NCBI RefSeq assembly: GCF_900177725.1
Contig: NZ_FXAT01000001.1
Coordinates: forward strand, 496,001 to 560,000
Source: Paraburkholderia susongensis
GTDB lineage: Bacteria > Pseudomonadota > Gammaproteobacteria > Burkholderiales > Burkholderiaceae
DNA: 64,000 bases
Direction of reading: 5' to 3'
Positions 41,935 to 50,959 of the stretch are shown here, in pieces (position 1 is the stretch's first letter; each line of letters opens with the position of its first letter). The position numbers and the translations under genes are program-made. The notes under the pieces are model-generated. The model was given only the letters and a program-made list of their open reading frames with translations. It ran no database searches and was not told the origin of the DNA.

Positions 41935-42732
41935 TCAGTTGCCGCCACCGCCGCCAGGAGGCCGCGGTCCGCCTCCCTGCTGACCGCCTTGAGGACGATT
42001 ACCGCCCCCGCCTTGCGACCCGCCGGGTGGCCGTCCACCCGCATTGCCCGGCGGCGGTCCACCCGGCGGCCGTCCTCCCGCATTGCCCGGCGGCGGCCCA
42101 CCCGGCGGCCGTCCGCCCGCGTTACCCGGCGGCGGCCCGCCCGGCGGCCGTCCGCCTGCATTGCCCGGCGGCTTTCCACCCGGCGGCCGTCCGCCCGCAT
42201 TGCCCGGTGGCGGCCCGCCCGGCGGCCGTCCACCCGCGTGACCCGGTGGCCGTCCGCCATGCCCCGGCGGCGGCCCGCCCGCATGGCCCGGCGGACGCCC
42301 CGCGCCCGGTCGCGGCGGAGGCGGCGGCCGATGGTGCGCCCAGCGCGATTGCTGGTTGTACCAGGGCCGGCCGCGATAGTAGTTGCCCCAGTAATCAGCG
42401 ATCGAGAATCCGAGAATCGGCAAGCCAATTGCAGCGCCGTAATTCATCAGCGAGACATTGCCGCCCTGATACGGCGAGCTGAGCCGCGACGCATACACCC
42501 AGCCGCGCAGATTCGGCGCCGCGACGTCGCACCACTGGAAGTTGCCGAGACAGCCCATCACCGTCACCGGAACACCGGCCGGCAACTGCGTGACGATCGG
42601 ATAGTCGGATGCGGGGCCGGCGCGCACGTTGACCAGGCTCGTCGTGTAGGCCTGTGACTGCGCGCTGGCCGCGACAGGCAGCGCCAGCAGGCCGGCCGCC
42701 ATGTAAAGACCCAGAACGAATCGTTGTTTCAT
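41935..42732 (-). CDS. secreted SH3-domain protein with Gly/Pro-rich repeats
   Basis: The 265-residue product has a signal peptide (MKQRFVLGLYMAAGLLALP, cleavage after ASA near 24), a bacterial SH3 domain at about 28-90 (VNVRAGPASDYPIVTQLPAG ... RGWVYASRL), a short Tyr/Trp segment, and a C-terminal half made of Gly/Pro/Arg repeats (unit PPGNAGGRPPGG). SH3b domains often bind peptidoglycan, so a periplasmic, wall-linked role is likely. The repeats are encoded by about 39-base tandem units. It lies 200 bases upstream of the GGDEF-EAL gene on the same strand. Confidence 0.85.
   Translation of the reverse strand: MKQRFVLGLYMAAGLLALPVAASAQSQAYTTSLVNVRAGPASDYPIVTQLPAGVPVTVMGCLGNFQWCDVAAPNLRGWVYASRLSSPYQGGNVSLMNYGAAIGLPILGFSIADYWGNYYRGRPWYNQQSRWAHHRPPPPPRPGAGRPPGHAGGPPPGHGGRPPGHAGGRPPGGPPPGNAGGRPPGGKPPGNAGGRPPGGPPPGNAGGRPPGGPPPGNAGGRPPGGPPPGNAGGRPPGGSQGGGGNRPQGGQQGGGPRPPGGGGGN
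42040..42300. repeat. about 39-base tandem repeats in the SH3 protein gene
   Basis: The GC-rich unit encodes GNAGGRPPGG plus PPP or KPP and appears about five times, with degenerate copies (GHAGG) next to it. Copy number is a likely site of strain variation. Confidence 0.85.
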
Positions 42733-43243
42733 TCTTCCTCCCGTTTTCTGCCCGTTATTGTCCCGCCTGGAGACCTGCTTTCCACTGGCCGTCCGATAGG
42801 CGCCCCCACGTCATATTTATATATACACGTTGCCTCTGTTGCATGACAGCCGCGCGAACCTGCACAGCCTCGGGTCCCGGCCGCGCCGCTGCAGCGCACT
42901 TGCAGCCGCCCTGCCGATGCACGGTCACGCGCGGCAGGCCAGCAATCGTTCGCGCAATGCCCCACATTGGCGGCTGCCCGCTTGCCTCGGCCCCTCGCGG
43001 CACATTCGATCTCTTCGAATGAATGCATCGGAAAAATTGTACGGCATGCACGTTCATGACGCGCATCATCCCTGACATCCACCCTTCACACTCTTTCGGA
43101 GAAGGGACATGACTCGTTTCCAGAATACCTTGGTTCCCGGCGACGGCATCCGCAACGGTGCGGTGCAAACGTTCATCCGCGAAGTTGAGCCAGCTTTGAG
43201 TGAGCTTTGAGCCAGCTTTAGCCAGTACCTGGCGGGCCGCGTG
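42733..43243. other. intergenic region upstream of the SH3 protein gene
   Basis: This 511-base stretch contains an AT-rich patch (42810-42830; TATATA on the minus strand) that probably belongs to the SH3 gene promoter, and short imperfect repeats of GAGCCAGCTTTGAG at 43185-43225. No gene is seen. Confidence 0.4.
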
Positions 43244-43663
<420 letters not shown>

Positions 43664-43753
43664 AGGTGTGTCCTCGTGCGGTCGTGTCGTTCACGCTCAC
43701 CTGGCGCTCACTCCCTCGTACGTGCTTGGCCTTCATGTTCACCTCGTGTGCGC

Positions 43754-45202
43754 TCACCTCGCCCGCTCCACCATCTGCGCGACCAGCTCACCGAGCGTCT
43801 TCAACGCCGTCTCGGCCTGCCCGGTCCACGGATAGCTGTAGTTGAGCCGGATGAAATGACGAAAATCGTTGCTCGTCGAGAACATCATCCCCGGCCCCAC
43901 CGTGATGCCACGCGCGAGCGCGGCCTGATAAAGCCGCATCGAATCGATCCGGCCGGGCAGTTCGACCCACAGCACGTAGCCGCCCTGCGGCGCCGACACG
44001 CGCGTGCCGACCGGAAAAAAGCGCAGCACGAGCGCCGTCATGATGCTCGCCTGCTGCCGGTACACCTTGCGCACGTGCCGCAGATGCCGGTCGTAGCCAT
44101 CCTGGCGCAGATAATCGGCCACCGCGACCTGGGGCACCGACGGCGTCGTCAGCGTGTTCAGGAACTTGAGCTTCTCGACCTGCGCGCGATAACGCCCCGG
44201 CAGCGCCCAGCCGATCCGGTACGACGCCGTCAGGCTTTTCGAAAACGACGCGCAGTGCAGCACGAGCCCCTTCGTGTCGAAGGTCTTCAGCGCCGAGGGC
44301 CGCGTGTCGCCGAAATACAGTTCCTGGTAGACGTCGTTCTCGATCACGGGAATCTCGTGCGCGGCGAGCAGTTCGACCAGTTGCCGCTTGCGCTCGTCGG
44401 ACATGCGAAAGCCGAGCGGATTCTGGAAGTTCGGCATCACCATGCACGCGGCGATCTTCTGCCGCTCGATCACGCGCGCGAGCGCGTCGATGTCGATGCC
44501 TTCGACCGGATGCGTCGCGACCTCGATCGCGCGCATGCCGAGGCGCTCGATCGCGTGCAGCATCGCGTAGTAGGTCGGCGATTCGACCGCGACCGTGTCG
44601 CCCGGTTTGGCGACCGCCTGCAGGCTCAGGTTGATCGCCTCGGTCGCGCCGAGCGTGATGACGATCTCGCCCGGATCGACCGGCAGGCCGTTCTCCGCAT
44701 AGCGCCGCGCAATCTGCCGGATCAGCTCGGGGTTGCCCGGCGGCAGATCGTCGATGAGGTTCCAGCTCGCGTGACGCCGCGCGATCGCGTTCGCGTACTG
44801 GTTGATGCGCCGCCACGGGAACAGCGAAGGATCGGGATACGGCGAGCCGAACGGCACGGCGTCGTGTGCGCGGATGCTGCGCAGCGTCGACAGCACGAGC
44901 CGGCTCACGTCCACCGTTGCCGGCACTGGCGCGGGCGCCGCGGACTTGCGGCCCGCGCGCGCCGTGGCGGGCGCCGGCGCGAGCGCCTTCGCCGCCGCGT
45001 CGCGCACGAAATAGCCGGACTGCGGCCGCGTCTCGACGATACCCCGGCTCTCGAGCAACGCATACGCGTGCAGCACCGTCTTGATGCTGACGCCGTGCTG
45101 CTGGCTCGCCTGGCGCACCGACGCAATCCGCTCGCCGGCTGCGAACACGCCGCGGCGCACGGCTTCGGTGATTTCGTCGGCGAGTTTTTCGTAGAGTTTC
45201 AA
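43754..45202 (-). CDS. MocR-type GntR/aminotransferase regulator
   Basis: The 482-residue product joins an N-terminal GntR winged helix (ERIASVRQASQQHGVSIKTV, about 24-45) to a fold-type I aminotransferase domain. The PLP lysine is in CASFSKSLTASYRIGW. MocR proteins use PLP as effector rather than for catalysis and often control divergent genes. Its divergent neighbour is the YdeP-like molybdoenzyme gene, 258 bases away. The ATG at 45202 gives the complete helix-turn-helix. The known family roles (pyridoxine, taurine or GABA use) do not fix the signal here. Confidence 0.9.
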   Translation of the reverse strand: MKLYEKLADEITEAVRRGVFAAGERIASVRQASQQHGVSIKTVLHAYALLESRGIVETRPQSGYFVRDAAAKALAPAPATARAGRKSAAPAPVPATVDVSRLVLSTLRSIRAHDAVPFGSPYPDPSLFPWRRINQYANAIARRHASWNLIDDLPPGNPELIRQIARRYAENGLPVDPGEIVITLGATEAINLSLQAVAKPGDTVAVESPTYYAMLHAIERLGMRAIEVATHPVEGIDIDALARVIERQKIAACMVMPNFQNPLGFRMSDERKRQLVELLAAHEIPVIENDVYQELYFGDTRPSALKTFDTKGLVLHCASFSKSLTASYRIGWALPGRYRAQVEKLKFLNTLTTPSVPQVAVADYLRQDGYDRHLRHVRKVYRQQASIMTALVLRFFPVGTRVSAPQGGYVLWVELPGRIDSMRLYQAALARGITVGPGMMFSTSNDFRHFIRLNYSYPWTGQAETALKTLGELVAQMVERAR

Positions 45203-45328
45203 GGGCGTGGGGAGGCCTGAATCGCGGGCTGAGTAACGAGCTGAACAGCGGGCTGAATCGGCCCGGGTTCGCCCGGGCTGGGCCTAGGGAGGCGGCTCTC
45301 ACGTCAGTGTATGGCAAAAGCCGCTCAA

Positions 45329-45363
45329 CTGTACTCCTCTTCTTTCCATTTTTCTGTATCCAG
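45329..45363. promoter_or_regulatory. possible MocR direct repeats
   Basis: CTGTAC (45329-45334) and CTGTAT (45354-45359) are direct repeats 25 bases apart in the gap between the MocR and YdeP genes. MocR-type regulators commonly bind direct repeats of this kind. Confidence 0.35.
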
Positions 45364-45460
45364 CATGTTTTTGGGAACACAGTACGCTTGCGAGTACCGG
45401 CTCATATCGAGCTGAAAAACCGACCTGAAAAGCGTCCGTCGCCTGACCCGCTGCCACCTC

Positions 45461-47812
45461 ATGATGAAAAACGAAGTCCGCCCTGACTCAGGGATCGAAA
45501 CCCGCGCCGAACCCCGCATCGAACCCTACAAGCACGCCGCTGCCGGCTGGGGCGCGCTGAAATACGTCGCGCTCAACCTGCTCAAGGAAAAAGTGGCGGG
45601 CGGCAACTACCGCACGCTGCTCAAGCAGAACCAGCCGGACGGCTTCGACTGCCCAGGCTGCGCGTGGCCCGATCGCGAGCATGCGTCCACGTTCGAGTTC
45701 TGCGAGAACGGCGCGAAGGCCGTGGCCGCCGAAGCGACCAGCAAGCGCGTAACGCCTGCGTTCTTCGCGCGGCACAGCGTCGCCGAGTTGATGACGCAAT
45801 CCGATTTCGAACTCGAACAGCACGGCCGCCTGACCGACCCGCTCGTCTACGATGCGCGCTCGGACCACTACGTGCCGATCGGCTGGGACGAAGCGTTCGA
45901 GCTGATCGCGCAGCATCTCAAACGCCTCGGCGATCCAGACCGCGCCGCGTTCTACACGTCCGGGCGCGCGAGCAACGAAGCCGCGTTCCTCTATCAGTTG
46001 TTCGTGCGCATGTACGGCACCAACAATTTCCCCGACTGTTCGAACATGTGTCACGAAGCGACGAGCCGCGGCCTGCCGGACACGGTCGGCGTCGGCAAAG
46101 GCACCGTCACGCTCGACGACTTCGAACACACGGACACGCTGCTGCTGTTCGGCCAGAATCCCGCCACCAACCATCCGCGCATGCTCGGCGAACTGCGCGA
46201 ATGCGCGAAGCGCGGTGCGACCATCGTGTCGATCAATCCATTGAAAGAGCGCGGACTCGAACGCTTTGCGAGCCCGCAGCATCCGGTCGAGATGCTCACG
46301 CTCGGGAGCACGAAGATCAGCTCGGTGTTCATCCGCCCGAAAGTCGGCGGCGATTTCGCGCTCATCAAGGGCGTTGCCAAACGTGTCGTCGAACTCGACG
46401 ACGAAGCGCTCGCGTCGGGCCTCGAACGTGTGCTCGACGTCGACTTCATCGCCGCGCACACGGTCGGCTTCGATGCGTTCGCCGACGATCTGCGCGCCGA
46501 GCGCTGGGACACCATCGTCGCCGAAGCGGGCGTGCCGCTCGACGACGTGCTCGAGCTCGCCGACATCTACGCGAAGGGGCGCGCGGTGATCTCGACGTGG
46601 GGCATGGGCCTCACGCAGCACAAGAACTCGGTCGCAACGGTGCAGTTGCTGTCGAACCTGATGATGATGCGCGGCAATATCGGCCGGCGCGGCGCGGGGC
46701 TGTGCCCGGTGCGCGGCCACTCGAACGTGCAGGGCGACCGCACGGTCGGCATCGAGGAAAAGCCGGCCGAGGCGTTTCTCGACAAGCTCGGCGCGGCCTA
46801 CGATTTCGAGCCGCCGCGCGAGCACGGTCTCGACGTCGTCAACACGATTCAGGCGATGCTCGACGGCAAGGTGAAAGTATTCATCGGCCTGGGTGGCAAT
46901 TTTTCGATCGCGACACCCGACACGCCGCGCACGTGGGACGCGATGCGCGCGTGCGATCTGACCGTGCACGTGACGACGAAACTCAATCGCAGCCACCTCG
47001 TGCATGGCCGCGATGCGCTGATTCTGCCGACGCTCGGGCGCACCGAGATCGATCTGCAGAACGGCGTGCCGCAAGGCGTGAGCGTCGAGGACTCGATGAG
47101 CATGGTGCACATCTCGTATGGCATGAACAAGCCGGCCTCAGATAATCTGCTCTCCGAAGTAGCGATCGTCGCGCGCATGGCGCACGCGGCGTTGGGCAGC
47201 GCGAAAGTGGACTGGCTCGCGCATGCCGCCGACTACGCGCTGATTCGCGACGGCATCGCGAAGGTGATCGACGGTTTTGCGGATTACAGCGAGCGGTTGA
47301 AGAAACCCGGTGGCTTCCATCTCGGCGTGGCGTCGCGCGAGCGTATCTGGAAAACGCCGAGCGGCAAGGCGCAGTTCCTCGTTCACGCCATCGCGCTCGA
47401 CACGCCGATTCATCAGGCGCGCGAGAAGCACGGCGAGCGGCTCATGACGCTGATGACGACGCGCTCGCACGATCAATACAACACGACGATTTACGGTCTC
47501 GACGACCGCTATCGTGGCGTATATGGACAGCGGCGCGTGCTGTTCGCGCACAAGGACGATATCGCGATGCTGGGGTTCACCGCCGGTCAGCGCGTCGATA
47601 TCACGAGCGTGTGGGCCGATGGCATCGAGCGTCGCGTGGATGGGTTTCTGCTCGTGGAGTACGACATTCCGCGCAGCTGCCTCGGCGCTTACTATCCGGA
47701 GACGAATCCGCTCGTGCCTTTATCTTCCGTTGCGGATGGTGCCGGTACGCCGACTTCGAAGTCGATTCCAGTGTTGTTGACGGCATCGGCGGCGGAGGCC
47801 GTGGCGGCTTGA
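45461..47812 (+). CDS. YdeP/FdhF family molybdopterin oxidoreductase
   Basis: The 783-residue product belongs to the YdeP branch of molybdopterin-guanine-dinucleotide enzymes, related to formate dehydrogenase alpha subunits. The N-terminus has CPGCAWPD and FEFCENG, which could hold an iron-sulfur cluster. Molybdopterin-binding segments follow (GWDEAFELI; YTSGRASNEAAFLYQ; FGQNPATNHPR; GLGGNFSIATPD). There is no signal peptide, so it is cytosolic. E. coli YdeP is linked to acid resistance, but its reaction is unknown. No fdhD gene is adjacent, although it often accompanies this family. ATG at 45461 or 45464 are equivalent. Control by the divergent MocR gene is likely. Confidence 0.9.
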   Translation: MMKNEVRPDSGIETRAEPRIEPYKHAAAGWGALKYVALNLLKEKVAGGNYRTLLKQNQPDGFDCPGCAWPDREHASTFEFCENGAKAVAAEATSKRVTPAFFARHSVAELMTQSDFELEQHGRLTDPLVYDARSDHYVPIGWDEAFELIAQHLKRLGDPDRAAFYTSGRASNEAAFLYQLFVRMYGTNNFPDCSNMCHEATSRGLPDTVGVGKGTVTLDDFEHTDTLLLFGQNPATNHPRMLGELRECAKRGATIVSINPLKERGLERFASPQHPVEMLTLGSTKISSVFIRPKVGGDFALIKGVAKRVVELDDEALASGLERVLDVDFIAAHTVGFDAFADDLRAERWDTIVAEAGVPLDDVLELADIYAKGRAVISTWGMGLTQHKNSVATVQLLSNLMMMRGNIGRRGAGLCPVRGHSNVQGDRTVGIEEKPAEAFLDKLGAAYDFEPPREHGLDVVNTIQAMLDGKVKVFIGLGGNFSIATPDTPRTWDAMRACDLTVHVTTKLNRSHLVHGRDALILPTLGRTEIDLQNGVPQGVSVEDSMSMVHISYGMNKPASDNLLSEVAIVARMAHAALGSAKVDWLAHAADYALIRDGIAKVIDGFADYSERLKKPGGFHLGVASRERIWKTPSGKAQFLVHAIALDTPIHQAREKHGERLMTLMTTRSHDQYNTTIYGLDDRYRGVYGQRRVLFAHKDDIAMLGFTAGQRVDITSVWADGIERRVDGFLLVEYDIPRSCLGAYYPETNPLVPLSSVADGAGTPTSKSIPVLLTASAAEAVAA

Positions 47813-47841
47813 GGACACGCGTTGCATGTGCGTTACGTGCG

Positions 47842-48357
47842 CTACGCGCGCGCTCCAGACGGCTTTTTCATCAGATCGCGATGCGTCAGATACAGGCGCA
47901 GATCGAATTCGATCTGATGGTAGCCCGGCTGCATGAACTCGCAGAGGCGGTAGAACGCCTTGTTGTGATCGCTCTCCTTCAGATGCGCGAGTTCGTGCAC
48001 GACGATCATCTTCAGAAATTCCGGCGCCGTCGACCTGAATAGCGACGCAATGCGGATTTCCTTCTTCGCCTTGAGCTTGCCGCCTTGCACACGCGAAATA
48101 CTCGTGTGCAGCCCCAACGCGTGACGCACGACGTCGAGCTTGCTGTCGTAGGTGACCTTGTCGATCTGCTCGGCGCTGCGCAGGTGTTCGCGTTTCAACT
48201 CGGCACAGTACGCGTAGAGCGCGCGGTCGGTCTGCACGTCGTGCGTGTCCGGATACTTCTGCGCGAGATAGGCGCCGAGCCGGTCTGCGGCGATCAGTGT
48301 TCTCACCTTCTCCTGTAGAGGCGCGGGGTAGCCGGTGAGGTATTTCAGGTGGGGCAT
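47842..48357 (-). CDS. ygjP: YgjP-type metal-dependent hydrolase (DUF45/M48 family)
   Basis: The 171-residue product matches E. coli YgjP along its length (MPHLKYLTGYPAPLQEKVRT; ALGLHTSISRVQGGKLKAKK), including the zinc motif VVHELAHLKESDHNKAF. YgjP has been described as a UTP pyrophosphatase in a peptidase-like fold. It is cytosolic, without signal peptide. The ATG at 48357 matches the YgjP start; the frame is open 24 codons upstream without conservation. It is convergent with YdeP. Confidence 0.9.
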   Translation of the reverse strand: MPHLKYLTGYPAPLQEKVRTLIAADRLGAYLAQKYPDTHDVQTDRALYAYCAELKREHLRSAEQIDKVTYDSKLDVVRHALGLHTSISRVQGGKLKAKKEIRIASLFRSTAPEFLKMIVVHELAHLKESDHNKAFYRLCEFMQPGYHQIEFDLRLYLTHRDLMKKPSGARA

Positions 48358-48451
48358 GGAGTAACAGGCTCGGGAAACACGTGGTGGGGACCGGACTCGA
48401 ATACTACCGCACGGCCCCTCACCCGCCATTCAGATCCGCGCCCGCTGCGGA

Positions 48452-49582
48452 TCAGGAAGACGCCTCGCCCCCTGCATTGCGCGACGAGCACAACCGCCAC
48501 GCCCCCTTCGGCGCGGCGACGGTTTCCACGACGTCGCGCCACCAGCGTTCACCGCGATGCACGGCATTCAGATCGAGCCGCTCGCCCATGCGCGGCGTCG
48601 ACAGCTCGACACCGCGCGCAAGAGCCAGTCCCGTCACCCTTTCGAACGGCTCCTGCCAGCGGTGCATCGCGAGGTCGAAGGTGCCGTTATGAATCGGCAC
48701 GAGCCAGCGGCCGCGCAGATCGATATGCGCCTGCACGGTTTCTTCGGGCTGCATATGAACGTACGGCCACAACGCGTCGTAGGCGCCGGTTTCGATCAGC
48801 GTGACGTCGAATGGTCCGAGGCGCTCGCCGATCGTTCTGAAACCGTCGAAGTAACCGGTGTCACCGCTAAAGAAAACGCGCAGATCGTTATCGACGATCA
48901 CCCACGACGCCCACAACGTGCGGTTGCCGTCGAACAGGCTGCGGCCGGAAAAATGCTGCGCGGGTGTCGCGGTGAACTGGATGCCCTCGACCTCCGTGCC
49001 CTGCCACCAGTCGAACTGCCGCACCTTTGCGGCGTCGATGCCCCATTCGATCAGCCGGTCGCCGACGCCGAGCGGCGTCAGAAATACAGCGGTGCGCTGC
49101 GCCAGCGCAAGCACGGTTTCGCGGTCGAGATGGTCGTAATGATCGTGCGACAGGATCACGCCGCGAAGCGGTGGCAAATCGGCGAGCGCGATCGGCGGCG
49201 CATGAAAGCGCTTCGGACCGAGATGACGGAATGGCGAGGCGCGCTCGGCGAACACGGGATCGGTCAGCCAGAACTGGCCGCGCAGCTTCAGCAGCATCGT
49301 CGAATGACCGAGCCGGTAAAGGCTGCGCTCGGGCGCCGCGTCGAGTTGTGCACGCGTGAGCGTTTCGACGGGCAACACGTCTGCCGGCACGGTGCCGCGC
49401 GGCTTGTTGAACAGCACCGTCCACGCCACGCCGAGCATCTTGCGCAGGCCTTCCACAGGACGCGGCTTGACGTTGTGGAAGCGCTCGCCGTCATGCTGCG
49501 GCGAGAGGTTGAACAGCGCGCGGCTACGTTGCGCGGCGCTCACGCCGAGCATACGGCGGACACGGGCGGGAAGCGACGTCAT
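48452..49582 (-). CDS. RomA-like MBL-fold metallohydrolase
   Basis: The 376-residue product is a metallo-beta-lactamase-fold protein of the RomA/NAPE-PLD type. The metal motif is SHDHYDHLD, with further ligands in SGDTGYFDG and PIHNGTF. The N-terminal RYRLGHST-like region (LYRLGHSTMLLKL) is typical. Although RomA was named an outer-membrane protein, no signal peptide is visible. In enterobacteria romA lies next to the TetR regulator ramR; here too a divergent TetR gene adjoins with two shared operators. A lipid or N-acyl amide substrate is possible. Confidence 0.85.
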   Translation of the reverse strand: MTSLPARVRRMLGVSAAQRSRALFNLSPQHDGERFHNVKPRPVEGLRKMLGVAWTVLFNKPRGTVPADVLPVETLTRAQLDAAPERSLYRLGHSTMLLKLRGQFWLTDPVFAERASPFRHLGPKRFHAPPIALADLPPLRGVILSHDHYDHLDRETVLALAQRTAVFLTPLGVGDRLIEWGIDAAKVRQFDWWQGTEVEGIQFTATPAQHFSGRSLFDGNRTLWASWVIVDNDLRVFFSGDTGYFDGFRTIGERLGPFDVTLIETGAYDALWPYVHMQPEETVQAHIDLRGRWLVPIHNGTFDLAMHRWQEPFERVTGLALARGVELSTPRMGERLDLNAVHRGERWWRDVVETVAAPKGAWRLCSSRNAGGEASS

Positions 49583-49606
49583 GAAATTGACCTTCCGGAG
49601 AAAATG

Positions 49607-49622
49607 TACACTCGCCAGTGTA
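49607..49622. promoter_or_regulatory. TetR-type operator 1
   Basis: TACACTCGCCAGTGTA is an inverted repeat with 6-base arms, 25 bases upstream of the RomA-like start. Confidence 0.75.
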
Positions 49623-49640
49623 GTTTATTTCCGAGAAAAG

Positions 49641-49656
49641 TAAACTGACCAGTGTA
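49641..49656. promoter_or_regulatory. TetR-type operator 2
   Basis: TAAACTGACCAGTGTA is a near copy of operator 1 with one arm mismatch, 10 bases upstream of the TetR start codon. The two centres are 34 bases apart, so the regulator probably represses both divergent genes. Confidence 0.72.
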
Positions 49657-49666
49657 AAATCCTCTT

Positions 49667-50281
49667 ATGGAATCCGGTTCTACACATCAACGTCTGACTG
49701 ACCGTAAGCGTGTTGCGATCATCAACGCCGCGATCGAGGAATTCCTCGCGACCGGCTATGACGCGACCAGCATGGACCGTATCGCCGCCCGCGCGAACGT
49801 CTCGAAACGTACGGTCTATAACCATTTCCCGAGCAAGGAAGCGCTTTTCGCCGCGATTCTCCATCAGTTGTGGGACGCGACCCATGACGGTGACGCGCCC
49901 TCCTATCAGGCCGACAAGCCATTGCGCGCGCAGTTGCTCACTCTGCTGGAACGCAAGCTGCGGCTGCTTGCCGGCGAGTCCTTTTTGTCGCTTGCACGGG
50001 TGGCGATCGCGGCCGGCATACATTCGCCGGAGCGAGCGCGAGATATGGTCGCCCGCATGGGGGAACGCGAAGAGGATCTGACGGCGTGGGTCCGCGCGGC
50101 TGCCGCGCACGGTCGCATCAAGACCGATGATCCCCTCTTCGCGGCAATGCAGTTGCAGGCGCTCGTCAAGGCGTTTGCGTTCTGGCCGCAAGTGACGATG
50201 GGGCAAGTACCGCTCGATGGCAAAGAGCAAAAGCGGATTGCGGAAGCGGCCGCCGACATGTTTCTTGCACGGTATGCGTGA
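49667..50281 (+). CDS. TetR family transcriptional regulator
   Basis: The 204-residue product has a TetR N-terminal helix-turn-helix (AAIEEFLATGYDATSMDRIA then ANVSKRTVYNHFPSKE) and a C-terminal ligand domain of the AefR-like type. It is divergent from the RomA-like gene, with two matching inverted repeats between them, and so is most likely the autoregulated repressor of that gene. The ligand is unknown. Confidence 0.92.
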   Translation: MESGSTHQRLTDRKRVAIINAAIEEFLATGYDATSMDRIAARANVSKRTVYNHFPSKEALFAAILHQLWDATHDGDAPSYQADKPLRAQLLTLLERKLRLLAGESFLSLARVAIAAGIHSPERARDMVARMGEREEDLTAWVRAAAAHGRIKTDDPLFAAMQLQALVKAFAFWPQVTMGQVPLDGKEQKRIAEAAADMFLARYA

Positions 50282-50353
50282 GCCGGTTCGCCAGATTAAG
50301 GGGTTAAGGGTTAAGGCCCGACGCCACGGCTATCGAACGGCTCCCCCATCGCT

Positions 50354-50845
50354 TCACTGCTCGGCAGGCATGGGAATGCGGGAAGAGAATTTCACCTCCC
50401 GCAACGCGAGGCTCGACTGGATGGTGGAGATGCCCGTCTGGTGCCTTAGCACCCGCTCGACAAATTCACCATACGAATCCAGATCGGTCGCGACCACCTG
50501 AAGCAGATAGTCCGCGCTTCCCGTGATCTTGTGGCAGGCCAGCACCTCCTCCCGGTTCTTGATGATGGCCTCGAAGTTGTCCGCCGCCTTGTCGGAATGC
50601 ATGTTGAACGTCACGAGCACGAACGCGAAGACGTCCATGCCGAGCGCGCGCCGATCCACAGTCGCCTGATACCCGGTAATCACGCCCTCGTCCTCCAGAC
50701 GCTTGCGGCGCCGCCAACACGGCGTCACGCTCAACGAGAGCTTCTCGCCAAGCGCCGCGTTGGACAGCGAACCATCCTCCTGAAGCAGATGAACCATCGC
50801 CTTGTCGACGGCGTCCAGCTCGACCCTTGGGCTTCTTTTGCTCAT
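50354..50845 (-). CDS. Lrp/AsnC family transcriptional regulator
   Basis: The 163-residue product has the Lrp-type helix-turn-helix (LDAVDKAMVHLLQEDGSLSN; VTPCWRRRKRLEDEGVI) and a C-terminal RAM ligand domain (AFVLVTFNMH; VLACHKITGSADYLLQVVAT). It is divergent from the deacetylase-like gene. Local Lrp proteins of this kind usually control adjacent amino-acid uptake or catabolic genes in answer to the amino acid, here plausibly ornithine or a related compound. The start is ATG 50845. Confidence 0.92.
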   Translation of the reverse strand: MSKRSPRVELDAVDKAMVHLLQEDGSLSNAALGEKLSLSVTPCWRRRKRLEDEGVITGYQATVDRRALGMDVFAFVLVTFNMHSDKAADNFEAIIKNREEVLACHKITGSADYLLQVVATDLDSYGEFVERVLRHQTGISTIQSSLALREVKFSSRIPMPAEQ

Positions 50846-50959
50846 TTTTCAATTTTCGTAGACAGTTCGTACAAATTCTAGTCATCAATCAGGACATATA
50901 GCAAAGCTTTTGCCTTTTCCGCCCAATAGACTGTTCTACACCCAACGCAACGGTCCATC

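Noticed and set aside
42040..42300. CRISPR-like array
   Set aside because: The units are contiguous and coding, without spacers; it is a protein repeat in the SH3 gene.
48452..49582. Acyl-homoserine lactonase or beta-lactamase
   Set aside because: Sequence fits RomA/NAPE-PLD type with SHDHYDHLD and its own N-terminal domain, not those families.
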